Below the pieces are notes generated by a model. The model saw only the letters and a list, made by a program, of their open reading frames with translations. It did not search any database and was not told the DNA's origin. A program made the translations under genes and the position numbers. Below, piece after piece: positions 1 to 8,663 of a DNA stretch of 64,000 nt. Each line of letters opens with the position of its first letter. Positions within the stretch are counted from its first letter, which is position 1. Source of the stretch: Phaeobacter sp. B1627 (GTDB lineage: Bacteria > Pseudomonadota > Alphaproteobacteria > Rhodobacterales > Rhodobacteraceae); NCBI RefSeq assembly GCF_006265095.1, contig NZ_VCNK01000016.1, forward strand, positions 1 through 64,000, given 5' to 3'.

Positions 1-1
1 C

Positions 2-837
2 CGAAAAGCTGGGACCACTTCACTGAGCGATGACGAAATTCGCACGATATGGCAGCACAGCGATGCCGAGGACTATCCTTTTGGTCCCTTCCTCAAGCTG
101 TTGACGATGACGGGGCAGCGACGGGCAGAAGTGTCTGACATGCGCTGGTCTGAACTCAATCTTGATGAAGGTATTTGGGAACTTCCGGCGAGCCGTGTGA
201 AAAACGCTCGCTTGCACATCGTGCCTTTGCCCCCGCAGGCCGTGGACATACTGCGATCCCTGCCAAGGATGCCGAGTTCCTGGACAGCCGCAAGCTCTCC
301 AATATGGACGTGGCCCGCACCTTCAGCGTGCCGCCGACTGTCGTCGGCATCACCGACAACGCCACCTATTCGAACGTGGATGGCGAAAGCCGTGCACTTG
401 TGGTGCGCTGTCTTGCGCCCATGGCCCGCAGGGTTGAGCAAGCCATGAACGTGGCTCTCCTGACCGCCGAGGGGCGCAAACGCTACTTTGTGGAGCATGA
501 TCTGGCGGGGCTTATGCGCGGCGACATGAAGGCCCGATATGAGGCGTATCGTATCGGCCGCGAATGGGGCTGGCTCAGCCCGAACGACATTCGTGCATGG
601 GAAAACCTCAAGGGCATCGAGGGCGGCGAGGAATACTTGTCACCGCTCAATATGGAAGAGCGCCAGATTGCCGACCTGTTGGGCCAGAAAACCCCGTCCA
701 TGGCGCGCCATTACTCGCGATCCGCCAACCTCGCAGATCGCAACCGGATCACCATGGAAACATTGGAGCTAGAGAACGAACGCCGATCGCAAGTTGTCAA
801 ACCCATCAGCAAAATCGTCAAACCGGGAGAGGCTTGA
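2..837 (+). pseudogene. Tyrosine integrase disrupted by a phage portal-protein fragment
   Basis: Three pieces are joined. Frame 2, open from the window edge to about 265, encodes an integrase catalytic-domain start with the motif TGQRRAEVSDMRWSEL (first catalytic Arg). From about 258 to 655, frame 1 encodes the C-terminal part of an HK97-type portal protein, with EFLDSRK, FSVPPTVVGI and ATYSNVD-like signatures. From about 655 to 837 the same frame returns to an integrase C-terminus with DLLGQKTPSMARHYSR, which carries the catalytic Tyr. The integrase H-x-x-R segment is missing, so the gene cannot make an active recombinase. The first junction lies near the shared string tccctgcca. Its end is 29 bp from the left att repeat, so it may be the integrase of an older element at the same tRNA-Phe site. 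Confidence 0.8.
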
Positions 838-865
838 AGATGAAAGATCAGCAATATCAAGAGCT

Positions 866-895
866 TAAATGGTGCCCGGGGGCGGAATCGAACCA
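866..895. repeat. Distal att site, partial tRNA-Phe duplicate
   Basis: These 30 bases are identical to positions 33608-33637, which hold the 3' end of tRNA-Phe. The match stops within the T-arm sequence, so this copy is not a functional tRNA. This is the expected product of integrase-mediated insertion into a tRNA 3' end. Confidence 0.9.
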
Positions 896-948
896 AACTT
901 AAAATTCCTTATTTATATGACGTAATTCTCTCGAATTGGACTGGACCT

Positions 949-979
949 GTAGCAAAAAGTGTAGCAAATAGTGTTGCGC
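949..979 (+). repeat. Left arm-type integrase-binding repeats (putative)
   Basis: Two copies of tgtagcaaa start at 949 and 960, 11 bp apart. A degenerate copy tgttgcgc starts at 972. Related copies occur inside the right end of the island at 33503-33535. Helically phased direct repeats near both att sites are typical of arm-type sites bound by the N-terminal domain of tyrosine integrases. The assignment is inferred from position and phasing. Confidence 0.55.
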
Positions 980-1054
980 TTCAAGTCTGATCACTTCCTC
1001 CAATGCGGTGCGTGTGTATCCCCTAAAGCGCCCACAAAGAGAAGGGAGCTGACG

Positions 1055-2389
1055 ATGGATGGACTGTTCCAAAGAGGCAAAAAAGGAAAGTACACCGCTC
1101 GCCTTCAGGTGCCGGTCCAGTTCCAGAAAACGGTCGGCAAAAAGGAGGTATGGCAGGCCACGGGCACGTCGAACTACGACGATGCAATAGAGTTTCGTGT
1201 CACGTGGAAGCGCGAGATGCATGCCCAGTGGAACGCTTTGCTGGCAGGTAAGCAGAATGTAAGTGCCAAGTCGCGGTATCAACTTTCCGCTGAATTGGCC
1301 GCATCGCGCGGAGAAATCTACCGCACTGCCGAAGAGATCGCCGACATGGGTGTCGAGGAGATTCTCGGCCGAATCGAGCGGTTGCAGGCCAATGCTGATC
1401 AGCCTGGAAGTGCCGCAGCACAAGCGATCTTGGGGGGCGTTGAACTACCTAAAATGACGCTCATGGAAGTTGCCGAGAGCATGCCGGAGCGGTATCCTGA
1501 GGACTGGAAGGACAAAACCGCTAAAGGAAGAAGAGTTTGGGAAAGTCGCTGGCTACGACCGGCAGATAAATTCATCAAACTCATCGGCCGAGATCCTGAA
1601 TTTTCAAGCATTGATAGAAGGTCCGCCGTAGCGTTCCGCGATGCGCTGAAAGATCGCGTCATGGAGGAAGATTATAGAGCTGAGTCCGCCAAAAAAGAGC
1701 TTGAAAACCTGAACGGGCTTTGGAAGCGACATCATGAAGCCTTGGGCGTCGACCCGGAAGAAATCCCCCCGTCGCCCTGGAGGAATCTGTTCTCACCGCT
1801 TTCAAAGCTCGCTCAAGGAGATGGGCAGAAACTTGAAATTCCCTTGGAGAACCTTCAGCGCATAATCGCCCCACGTGCCCTTTCTCGGATGAACCAAGAA
1901 GCACGCGACATCTCCTATGTCCTAATTGAAACTGGGGCTCGTCAATCTGAAATCACCGATTTGCCACCGAATTCCATCCATCTGGACGCGGAGATACCGC
2001 ATGTTGAGATCAAAAAGGAAAGCGGAAAATTTGCCCGCAACATCAAAAACAAGGCCGCGAAGCGCAAAATCCCTCTTGTAGGTATGGCATTGGAGGCGAT
2101 GCGCAGACATCCCAATGGCTTTCCACGTTACAGAGGAAAAGGCACTTTTTCTGCGGCCGCTAACGCATTTTTACACGAGAACGGTCTTCTGCCCGAAGTG
2201 GTCACCATGGGTGGTAGCCGCCATTCTTTCGAGAAACGAATGCAAAATGCGGGCTTTAACAACGAGCAGCGCGGGGCGATGATGGGGCACTCGATTAAAC
2301 GTATCCGCGGACGGGAGGTTTACGGCAACCCGCTATCCCTTGAGGAAAAACTGGCAATCGCGGATGCAATCAAGCTCACGCCAGTTTAG
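1055..2389 (+). CDS. Tyrosine-type site-specific integrase of the island
   Basis: This 444-aa protein has the layout of phage-type integrases: an N-terminal arm-binding region (starting MDGLFQRGKKGKY), a central core-binding helical region and a C-terminal catalytic domain. Visible catalytic elements are the Arg in ETGARQSEITDL, a basic stretch KNKAAKRK, the H..R region GSRHSFEKRM, MGHSI and the Tyr in GREVYG. The ATG at 1055 is preferred over an upstream GTG at 971 because gaaggga lies in front of it and the upstream extension overlaps the arm-type repeats. It sits 160 bp from the left att site and is followed by a hairpin terminator. It very likely catalyses island integration and excision. 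Confidence 0.9.
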   Translation: MDGLFQRGKKGKYTARLQVPVQFQKTVGKKEVWQATGTSNYDDAIEFRVTWKREMHAQWNALLAGKQNVSAKSRYQLSAELAASRGEIYRTAEEIADMGVEEILGRIERLQANADQPGSAAAQAILGGVELPKMTLMEVAESMPERYPEDWKDKTAKGRRVWESRWLRPADKFIKLIGRDPEFSSIDRRSAVAFRDALKDRVMEEDYRAESAKKELENLNGLWKRHHEALGVDPEEIPPSPWRNLFSPLSKLAQGDGQKLEIPLENLQRIIAPRALSRMNQEARDISYVLIETGARQSEITDLPPNSIHLDAEIPHVEIKKESGKFARNIKNKAAKRKIPLVGMALEAMRRHPNGFPRYRGKGTFSAAANAFLHENGLLPEVVTMGGSRHSFEKRMQNAGFNNEQRGAMMGHSIKRIRGREVYGNPLSLEEKLAIADAIKLTPV

Positions 2390-2416
2390 CTGAATTAGTC
2401 TCGATGTGATCGGACA

Positions 2417-2450
2417 CCGCCCCCCATTATTCAAATTGGAATGGGGGCGG
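2417..2450 (+). terminator. Rho-independent terminator after the integrase
   Basis: A GC-rich hairpin pairs ccgccccccatt (2417-2428) with aatgggggcgg (2440-2450). It is followed by a short T-rich stretch and begins 28 bp after the integrase stop codon. Confidence 0.7.
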
Positions 2451-2585
2451 CGGTTCCTTTGAAGGGAGATGGTTGTCCGTTTTGATGGTGGTGACAATCA
2501 AACCATCCAAACGAGGAAGCCATAATGTGGAATTCTACCGACAAGATCATCAAACACAAATCCGACCTGCTGAACATAGCAGTAA

Positions 2586-2846
2586 AATTGGATTGATGAT
2601 GCGCCCAGGAAGGCTGTGATCAAATCCACCACCGATTTCCCGGCCTATGGCCAGGCCAGCACCTCGAACAAGTTGCGCAAACAAGGTGTCTTTGTTTCGC
2701 TCTCCGGTGTCCACTCGATCTGGCCGTGGCACGATCTGGCCCACGTCAAAGCCCGGCTGAAGGCCTTAGAAGTTAGGGGCGGCAAGGCGGCTGCCATCCT
2801 AACCGAAGCGCAGGTGCAGGCATTGGAAAAGAAAATACTCGACTGA
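2586..2846 (+). pseudogene. Transposase fragment (IS481-like)
   Basis: The frame encodes FPAYGQASTSNKLRKQG, LSGVHSIW and ILTEAQVQALEKK. These resemble the region just upstream of the DDE catalytic core in IS481-type transposases. The fragment ends right after this point and lacks both the N-terminal HTH start and the whole catalytic domain. It is a non-functional remnant ending 5 bp from the IS200-type gene on the other strand. The family name is from memory of similar sequences; a related IS3-group element is possible. Confidence 0.6.
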
Positions 2847-2850
2847 ACGA

Positions 2851-3240
2851 CTACCGGCTGGCGCCGGTAGGATCGGCGCTGTGATTTTCGAGGTACTGAA
2901 GTACGATGTCTTCGGTGATGGCACCGTTGGTGGTTGAGAAGTAGCCCCCGCCCCAGAACCTGCAGCCCCAGTAGCGCTTTCGGATGACCGGAAACTCCTG
3001 TTGCACCTTGTGAGACGAACGGCCCTTCATCTTGCGCACCAGGTCCGAGATGGCAATCTTCGGTGGCACCGATACGAACATGTGGACATGGTCACACGAC
3101 AGCACCCCGCGCAAGATGTCGACCTCGTTCTCGCGGCAGTCCTGGCGGCAGATGTCGCGCACCCGCAGGCGGAGTGCTCCGGTCAGCACCTTGTAGCGGT
3201 ACTTCGTCGACCAGACGATGTGATAGCGGTGATAAAACAC
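2851..3240 (-). CDS. tnpA: IS200/IS605-family transposase TnpA (probably frameshifted at its 5' end)
   Basis: The protein is a Y1 HUH single-strand transposase of IS200 type. CDHVHMFVS carries the His-x-His metal-binding pair, and WGGGYFSTTNGAITED has the order expected around the catalytic Tyr. The ORF opens at a GTG (V-F-Y-H-R-Y-H-I-V-W). Upstream, a start reading MRYDTG lies in another frame and would join at about 3255 if one base were restored, giving the usual N-terminus. The copy may therefore be inactive. No TnpB accompanies it. A large perfect inverted repeat lies just upstream. Confidence 0.8.
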   Translation of the reverse strand: MFYHRYHIVWSTKYRYKVLTGALRLRVRDICRQDCRENEVDILRGVLSCDHVHMFVSVPPKIAISDLVRKMKGRSSHKVQQEFPVIRKRYWGCRFWGGGYFSTTNGAITEDIVLQYLENHSADPTGASR

Positions 3241-3264
3241 GCAGTGTTGCCAGTGTCATATCGC

Positions 3265-3332
3265 ATGATCTTACCCTCCCGAAAATGAGCCTCCGACCCG
3301 GCTGCGGCTCATTTTCGGGAGGGTAAGATCAT
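3265..3332. repeat. Perfect 27-bp inverted repeat with 14-nt loop
   Basis: Positions 3265-3291 are exactly complementary to 3306-3332; the loop is 3292-3305. The repeat overlaps the probable original start of the IS200-type gene. It could be a subterminal hairpin of that element, the abutted ends of a lost element, or a bidirectional terminator. Confidence 0.8.
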
Positions 3333-3541
3333 AACACGATTCTTCGCGCTGAAGCGGGTCCGACTGGAAGACGGAGGGTTTGAACCAATGAGTGGATACT
3401 AAAAAGCCTGACGCAAAGTGCAAATAGCCAGACCTGACCCGGCGTTGCGGGATCACGTGATCTCGTATTACCCTGAGCGCTGTATACCGCCGGTCAGTTG
3501 ATGTCGTCAGTCCTTTCCCAACGGGTCCTTTAAGGAGCAGG

Positions 3542-3754
3542 TCACGCTGCACGCGCTTCCTGTGCTATCCGGCGAGCCCGCTCAATTGTCGTCTCCCGTT
3601 CAGAAAGGGAATTGAGCGCACATTCCAGCTTTTCAAACAGGGGTAGATATACGTCACCGTTCTCGAAAACGATCATCTCTGCAATGTAGAGCAAAGCATT
3701 CTCCAAGCTTGCTCTTTCACTTTTTGGCGCAATGCTCGCAACCTTGTAGCCCAT
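3542..3754 (-). CDS. Small hypothetical protein (70 aa)
   Basis: This is a short helical-looking protein beginning MGYKVASIAPKSERASLENA, with an Arg/Glu-rich C-terminal helix (SERETTIERARRIAQEAR). No family was recognised. It stands alone between the IS200 remnant and the CBASS operon, on the opposite strand to CBASS. A weak gagg lies upstream of the ATG. It reads as a real small protein because of its balanced composition and lack of frame breaks, but nothing else supports it. Confidence 0.45.
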   Translation of the reverse strand: MGYKVASIAPKSERASLENALLYIAEMIVFENGDVYLPLFEKLECALNSLSERETTIERARRIAQEARAA

Positions 3755-4389
3755 CGAATTCGCTTGACCTCTTGTTCATTGAGGTCAGGACATGGTTTCG
3801 AATAATTTAGACCGAAAAAGCCTGTGTTTAAGGTTCGATATCTATCAGATTCAGCATTGAAACCTCTGATGGGTGTTCAGTTACCAAAATGGGCTTGGGG
3901 CAACACTCTCACCAGTATCACTAAGGTTTCTGCCGAAATGGGCTCGGATAGATGCAGCATCACATCCGCCAGAAAACGCCCGATGTTCGAATTCGTGTCT
4001 ATGAATCACAATGCCCGGGGTTCGAAGCAGTCCAAAGGGACATGGACCGGCTTCACTATCGTCCCAAACCGTACTCGAAGTAATCACGGGATAGCGGCAA
4101 ACCGCGTTGTTCCGGAATGCGGACCTTACTTCCGGTCGCCGCAGGTGATCCCAATCGCCAAAGATGCAATCAGTTTCGATGATACCCGGGACGGGCACCC
4201 GAAGGGAGGGGCGCTAACAGGAATCCAAGTTCACTATGGTGCCGAGGTTGACACCCTCGGGACATATGGAGAACAAAATACATCTGGTAGTATTGAGCCG
4301 AATCAGTAGCGGCCATATATTGTGGTTGTTCGCGCGTATGATTGAAGGGAGGCAATCGAACGGGCACCACTTTGGAGGAGGCCTTACCG
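3755..4389. other. Intergenic stretch upstream of CBASS, no gene supported
   Basis: Reading frames in this 635-bp stretch overlap on both strands and match nothing recognisable. It probably includes the CBASS promoter near its right end. The left half may be a decayed insertion. Confidence 0.4.
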
Positions 4390-5631
4390 ATGCCGCTTGA
4401 TGACACCGCACCGCAACTCGACGCCCTCATGCTGGGGACAGTCCTCGAAATGGAACTGAGCGACCGAGACAACCAGGTCGCCTCCAAACGGTACAACCTG
4501 ATCCCAGAGCATCTCCAACGGCCGAATAGTCCGATCCGCCGATATATGGAGACGGCGCTCGTCTATCCTCAGGGCTCCCGCTCCATTGGTGCCACCATCG
4601 TTCATGGTGCGGACGACGACAGGTTCGACCTGGACGCCATCCTCGAATTCCGCACCCCGGTCGGATGGACGCCGAGACAAGTGCTCAACGAGCTTCACAC
4701 CGCCTTCGAGGGCTTTCCCGACGTGAAGAAAATCGAGCGCTGCACACGCTGCATCCAGCTACAGTTCGCCTTCATGCACTTGGACGTCACCCCGATGGAC
4801 CCGGACCGAGTTCCTCGGCGCGAACGTGTCGGTGAGATCTATCACAGCCCCGACGAAGGACGTGATGAACGGTTCCGCGTGAATCCCTACGGCTTTGCGG
4901 AAGATTTCAGGGCACGCATCACGATGCCGAGCCAGAGCTTCCAGGATCATGTGCGCGATGTGCGATCGAATCTGCAGATGAATGATCGCTTGGTGGCCGG
5001 CACAACCATGGCCGATGCAGACATAGACGCGCTTCCCGAGCCCATTGATCCGGTTCGGGATGCACCGCAGGTCATCGCCCTCAAGCTCATGAAGCGATAC
5101 CTCAACCTGCGCTATGCCAACCGGGACGAGAAGCGTCCGGTGTCAGTCTATCTGTCGAAGATCGCCGCCGAGGTCCCCCTATCCCCCTTCGGGATTTGCG
5201 CGCAGCTTGAGAGCTATGCCGCACAACTCGACAGGCGCATGGCAGTCGCGCTGGAAAGCGGTCGTCGTCCGGAAGAACGCAATCCCGCGCTCTGGGAAGA
5301 GAATTTCAATGACCGGTGGCCGAAACATACCCGTGAAATGAAGCTCTTCCGGATGGATCTGCGCCATCTTGTAGAGGAACTGGCTCGTGCCCGGTCTTCC
5401 AGTCTGTCAGATACGCGCAAGATCTTCGACAACCTGTTTGGCGAAAAGGTCAGCGAGAAGGCGGTTCGAGCCTATATTGATGGTCTTTCCTCGACGGCTG
5501 GCGTTGCTCATTACGAGCACAACAAGGGGTTCGTGGCCAATCCCGCCCTCATCGCGGCCGCTCCGAAAAAGGCAGCGCAGGTCTCGAAGGCCCCGGCCCA
5601 CCACTTCCATCCCGGCTTCCGCGGTAAATGA
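4390..5631 (+). CDS. CBASS cGAS/DncV-like nucleotidyltransferase (CD-NTase)
   Basis: This 413-aa enzyme is predicted to make a cyclic oligonucleotide second messenger on phage infection. The nucleotidyltransferase signature is complete: GSRSIGATI at about residues 62-70, FDLD with D80 and D82, and a third acidic residue D132 in LDVTP. A helical C-terminal half follows, as in CD-NTases. ATG 4390 is chosen over TTG 4342 because ggaggag lies 9 nt upstream. The stop overlaps the next start (atga), so it is co-translated with the E2-like gene. The clade and the nucleotide product cannot be told from the sequence. Confidence 0.88.
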   Translation: MPLDDTAPQLDALMLGTVLEMELSDRDNQVASKRYNLIPEHLQRPNSPIRRYMETALVYPQGSRSIGATIVHGADDDRFDLDAILEFRTPVGWTPRQVLNELHTAFEGFPDVKKIERCTRCIQLQFAFMHLDVTPMDPDRVPRRERVGEIYHSPDEGRDERFRVNPYGFAEDFRARITMPSQSFQDHVRDVRSNLQMNDRLVAGTTMADADIDALPEPIDPVRDAPQVIALKLMKRYLNLRYANRDEKRPVSVYLSKIAAEVPLSPFGICAQLESYAAQLDRRMAVALESGRRPEERNPALWEENFNDRWPKHTREMKLFRMDLRHLVEELARARSSSLSDTRKIFDNLFGEKVSEKAVRAYIDGLSSTAGVAHYEHNKGFVANPALIAAAPKKAAQVSKAPAHHFHPGFRGK

Positions 5632-6128
5632 AGACCAAGCCCCGGAAGCCGCGTTCTGCTCAGGTGCAGATCAACCGCATGGAGCACCGCTGGCCTGACC
5701 TTCAACCGCGTATAGTGAGCGAAGGTCGGTTTATCGCGTGGATCGGGCCTCTCAGGGGTTTCCAGATGAAATACAAGGTTGCAATCCTCTGGGCATGGCA
5801 GAATCCGAAAGCCGTACCCCTGGTCCATGTTCTGGACCCGCAGATAGAGCCCCGGCCGGGGACCGACTTCATCGATCTTCCGCACCTGAACTACGATCAT
5901 CAAACTCCGGCAGACTCGGCGCTTTGCCTGTTTGACCCTGATGCTGGAGAATGGGACAGCACCATGCTCATCGCCGACCGGATTGTCCCATGGGCATCCG
6001 AGTGGCTTCATTTCTATGAAATCTGGCATCTCGACGGCGTCTGGCGCGGCTCGAACGCGCCGGGTCCGATCTCCGTGGGCGAGATCCTCAGGCAGAAACA
6101 GGAGGCTCCGGATGGCACGAGGGCGTAG
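5628..6128 (+). CDS. CBASS stand-alone E2-like conjugating protein
   Basis: This 166-aa protein matches the bacterial E2-like family found in CBASS. It has the motif ALCLFDPDAGEW with candidate catalytic Cys100, followed by LIADRIVPWASEWLHFYEIW, which is typical of the family. No E1 or JAB domain is fused to it or present nearby. This fits 'short' type II CBASS operons, where an E2-like protein alone acts on the CD-NTase C-terminus. It overlaps the CD-NTase stop by 4 bp and the effector start by 17 bp. Confidence 0.85.
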   Translation: MKTKPRKPRSAQVQINRMEHRWPDLQPRIVSEGRFIAWIGPLRGFQMKYKVAILWAWQNPKAVPLVHVLDPQIEPRPGTDFIDLPHLNYDHQTPADSALCLFDPDAGEWDSTMLIADRIVPWASEWLHFYEIWHLDGVWRGSNAPGPISVGEILRQKQEAPDGTRA

Positions 6129-7269
6129 TCCATCGCAAAAGACAAGAATTCTCGTCTGGGGCCGTGCTGCCGGGCGATGCCAGTATCACGGCTGTGGTAA
6201 GCGCCTCGACGGCGACCTTGTGACGGGTGACCTGGCGAAGAACCATGCCTACTTGGCTCATATCATAGCCTCTGACCCGGGCTTCGTACGTGGCCACCCG
6301 GTCCTTTCGCACCAGCTCGCGGACGATCCCGAGAACCTGATGCTGATGTGCGATCCGCATCACCGCGAGATCGACGATCCCGCCAAGATCGACCGCTACA
6401 CCGTAGAGGTCTTGCGCGAGATGAAGCGTGCCAACGAGGAACGGATCGAGCGGCTGCTCGAAAACCCGAATGCAACGCCCGCCCATATCCTTCGGATTGC
6501 TGCTGCGATCGGCGACAACGAGACAGCCGTTCCGCTCTGCGACTGCATCGAGGCCCTGAGGCCAGGGTTTACCCCAGCAGATCGGCGTCCCATCGACATC
6601 AAAATCCGAGACATTGCGCAAAAGGATAGCGATCCAGACTACTACCCCGTCGTCATCGATGCACTTCGCAAAAAGATCCAGCGGGAGATCGACGGACGTT
6701 TCGCAGACGATGATCTGGAACATCTCGCGGTCTTCGGTTTTGCACCGATGCCCGTCCTCATAGAGCTCGGCCGACTGCTTTCGGACCTGTCAGCCGTATC
6801 GGTCTACGGGCGACACCGGGAACCGACGCCGGGCTGGGTCTGGCCGAACGATCGTGACCCTCTCGAATTCACCTGTATCCCTGGGACAACTGGCACCAAG
6901 AAAGTGGCGCTGAAAATTTCTGTAACCGCGGGCATAACAGACGACCGTGTCACCCAGGCGCTGCCTGATGATCGGGTTTCAATCTGGGAGATCCGGAGCA
7001 GTAGGCTGGGGGCTTCTGAGCTTCGCAACAAGGATGATCTCTCTCGCTTTCGGGAACTCGTCGGTAAGACATTCGACGCCATCAAAGATCAACACGGGAT
7101 GGACGTAAGACTATCAGTGTTTCCGGCAGCCCCAGCTGCGTGTGCTGTCGAGTTCGGCCGGGCTTGGCAACACAAAGTCCATCCGCCTTTCTTGATTTAC
7201 GACCAAGTTCCTGATCAGGGGTTCGTGGTCCGACACAAGATCCGAGCTTCGACGCAGGCTGTCGAATAG
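6112..7269 (+). CDS. cap5: CBASS effector Cap5, HNH nuclease fused to SAVED domain
   Basis: This 385-aa protein has an N-terminal HNH domain (about residues 15-90): zinc-type residues in RCQYHGCG, His50 in LAHI, and ENLMLMCDPHHREID. A C-terminal region of about 200 residues fits a SAVED ligand-binding domain. Cap5-type effectors bind a cyclic nucleotide through SAVED, assemble, and cut double-stranded DNA, which kills or arrests the infected cell. The start is ATG 6112 with GGAGG 6 nt upstream. A longer frame reaching back to 5932 only shadows the E2-like gene. It is the last gene of the operon and meets the convergent recombinase gene after 14 bp. Confidence 0.87.
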   Translation: MARGRSPSQKTRILVWGRAAGRCQYHGCGKRLDGDLVTGDLAKNHAYLAHIIASDPGFVRGHPVLSHQLADDPENLMLMCDPHHREIDDPAKIDRYTVEVLREMKRANEERIERLLENPNATPAHILRIAAAIGDNETAVPLCDCIEALRPGFTPADRRPIDIKIRDIAQKDSDPDYYPVVIDALRKKIQREIDGRFADDDLEHLAVFGFAPMPVLIELGRLLSDLSAVSVYGRHREPTPGWVWPNDRDPLEFTCIPGTTGTKKVALKISVTAGITDDRVTQALPDDRVSIWEIRSSRLGASELRNKDDLSRFRELVGKTFDAIKDQHGMDVRLSVFPAAPAACAVEFGRAWQHKVHPPFLIYDQVPDQGFVVRHKIRASTQAVE

Positions 7270-7283
7270 AAATTCTGCCTGTG

Positions 7284-8663
7284 TCATGCACCAAACGCAT
7301 CAAAGAGATCATCGATTTCCTTGCTTGCCGCAGCAAGCGCTGCCTGCTTGGCGCGGTCCCCGGTGTATTTTTTGCGTGCTTGTTGCGATGTGTGATCATT
7401 CATTAGCATCCCAGCCAGCGTCGCGTCCTCACTGATGGCAAAAACCACGTCATACACGATGGATCGGCAGATATGGGCGCCGGTTTGGAACTCCGAGGAC
7501 CAGACCTGCGACACGTAGTTTTCGGCAACGAGTGCACCGTCAGGATGGACGAATAGAGGCCATTCCTGCTCTTCGGCCTTCTCGCGCAGGACGTCGAGGT
7601 ACTTCGCATCATCATCTTGGAGCAATCGCGCATCGACGAAATGCTGCACGCTCGGGTGAACGGAGCCAGGATATTCCTCGCGACCGATGAGATGCCGGGT
7701 TTTCCGCAGCTTGTAGTCACGGAGGCGATAGCGACCCTCGCTCCAGACAAGGTCGCGGCCGAACCGTAGATCATGCCACTCGCGGCGGAGAGGCGTGAGG
7801 GGAGGCACCGCGATCGCCAAGGCACGGTTGCGCTTGATGACCCGATTGGCAGGATTGGTTTGCTTCGCCACTTCTGCGAGGATGGCCTCCGCGCGGGGAT
7901 GGATCGTTGTAATGTCAATCGCGGCGAGGGCTTCAAACTTCTGCGCTGTCTCAACGTCGGCACGATCCCGCAGTTTCTTGAGAAGCTTGTCGAGTTCCTT
8001 GATCAGGCGCTTCGGATAGACCTTGGAGAACCGCAGGAAATCCCTGAGGTCCCCAAATGTCGCAATGATTGTCGAGGTTCTCAGAGACGCACCCCGGTTA
8101 GATATCCGTGTTGTTTCAAAGGCGTAGAACGCCCTGAGCGAGGGTATATCAAAGGACAGCGGCATGTCGTTTTCCCGGAGATACCACCCGTACTGACAGA
8201 GCTTGCGCGTCATGCGGTCGTAGAGATCAGGTGCCAGTTTGATATCACTATCGTCCCTCCTGTCACGGATGTCTGCGAGGTGATTTTGCCAGCCCAATGG
8301 AAGGTCGTCGGGATAGAGTGAGATCTTGCGTTCGTAATCACGCCGTGGCTCGCGCGAGATACCGGCAAAGCGCGCACAGGCCGTCAGATTCTGTGCCGCC
8401 GCCCGAAGGGATGCAAGAGGCGGAGCCTCGGGGCCATCGGTCTTGATCATGGCCGCGATGACATGCTCGATCACAACTGCATCCTCATTGAGGCGCGCCC
8501 AGACATGGCAGTCGGATGGCGAAAGGTCTGTGCAGCCGTGTTCGGACATGAACTCGACGAGGCTGTCGAGGGACTGCAATTCGGCAAGAGGCATGCTGAG
8601 CAGGATGGGTGACGCCGCGTTGGGCTGCCAGTGCGGCTTTGCGAGAATCTGGTGACGGGTCAT
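7284..8663 (-). CDS. Tyrosine recombinase-like protein (459 aa)
   Basis: The C-terminal half shows a degenerate but complete-looking tyrosine recombinase set: Arg in PLRREWHDLRFG, a basic YKLRKTR, H-x-x-R in HICRSIV, a His in MNDHTS, and a Tyr in ARKKYTG. The N-terminal half is helical and probably binds core DNA (ATFGDLRDFLRFSKVY). ATG 8663 is chosen because it overlaps the stop of the upstream recombinase gene (atga). It converges on cap5 with only 14 bp between stops. It probably works with the 611-aa recombinase as a pair, a layout known from Tn554-type and recombinase-trio elements. Confidence 0.75.
   Translation of the reverse strand: MTRHQILAKPHWQPNAASPILLSMPLAELQSLDSLVEFMSEHGCTDLSPSDCHVWARLNEDAVVIEHVIAAMIKTDGPEAPPLASLRAAAQNLTACARFAGISREPRRDYERKISLYPDDLPLGWQNHLADIRDRRDDSDIKLAPDLYDRMTRKLCQYGWYLRENDMPLSFDIPSLRAFYAFETTRISNRGASLRTSTIIATFGDLRDFLRFSKVYPKRLIKELDKLLKKLRDRADVETAQKFEALAAIDITTIHPRAEAILAEVAKQTNPANRVIKRNRALAIAVPPLTPLRREWHDLRFGRDLVWSEGRYRLRDYKLRKTRHLIGREEYPGSVHPSVQHFVDARLLQDDDAKYLDVLREKAEEQEWPLFVHPDGALVAENYVSQVWSSEFQTGAHICRSIVYDVVFAISEDATLAGMLMNDHTSQQARKKYTGDRAKQAALAAASKEIDDLFDAFGA

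Noticed and set aside
870-895. Second tRNA gene
   Set aside because: Only the 3' end and part of the T-arm are present; it is an att duplicate.
3824-4309. 161-codon plus-strand frame upstream of CBASS
   Set aside because: It has no ribosome-binding site, its composition looks non-coding, a minus-strand frame of similar quality overlaps it, and no family is recognised.
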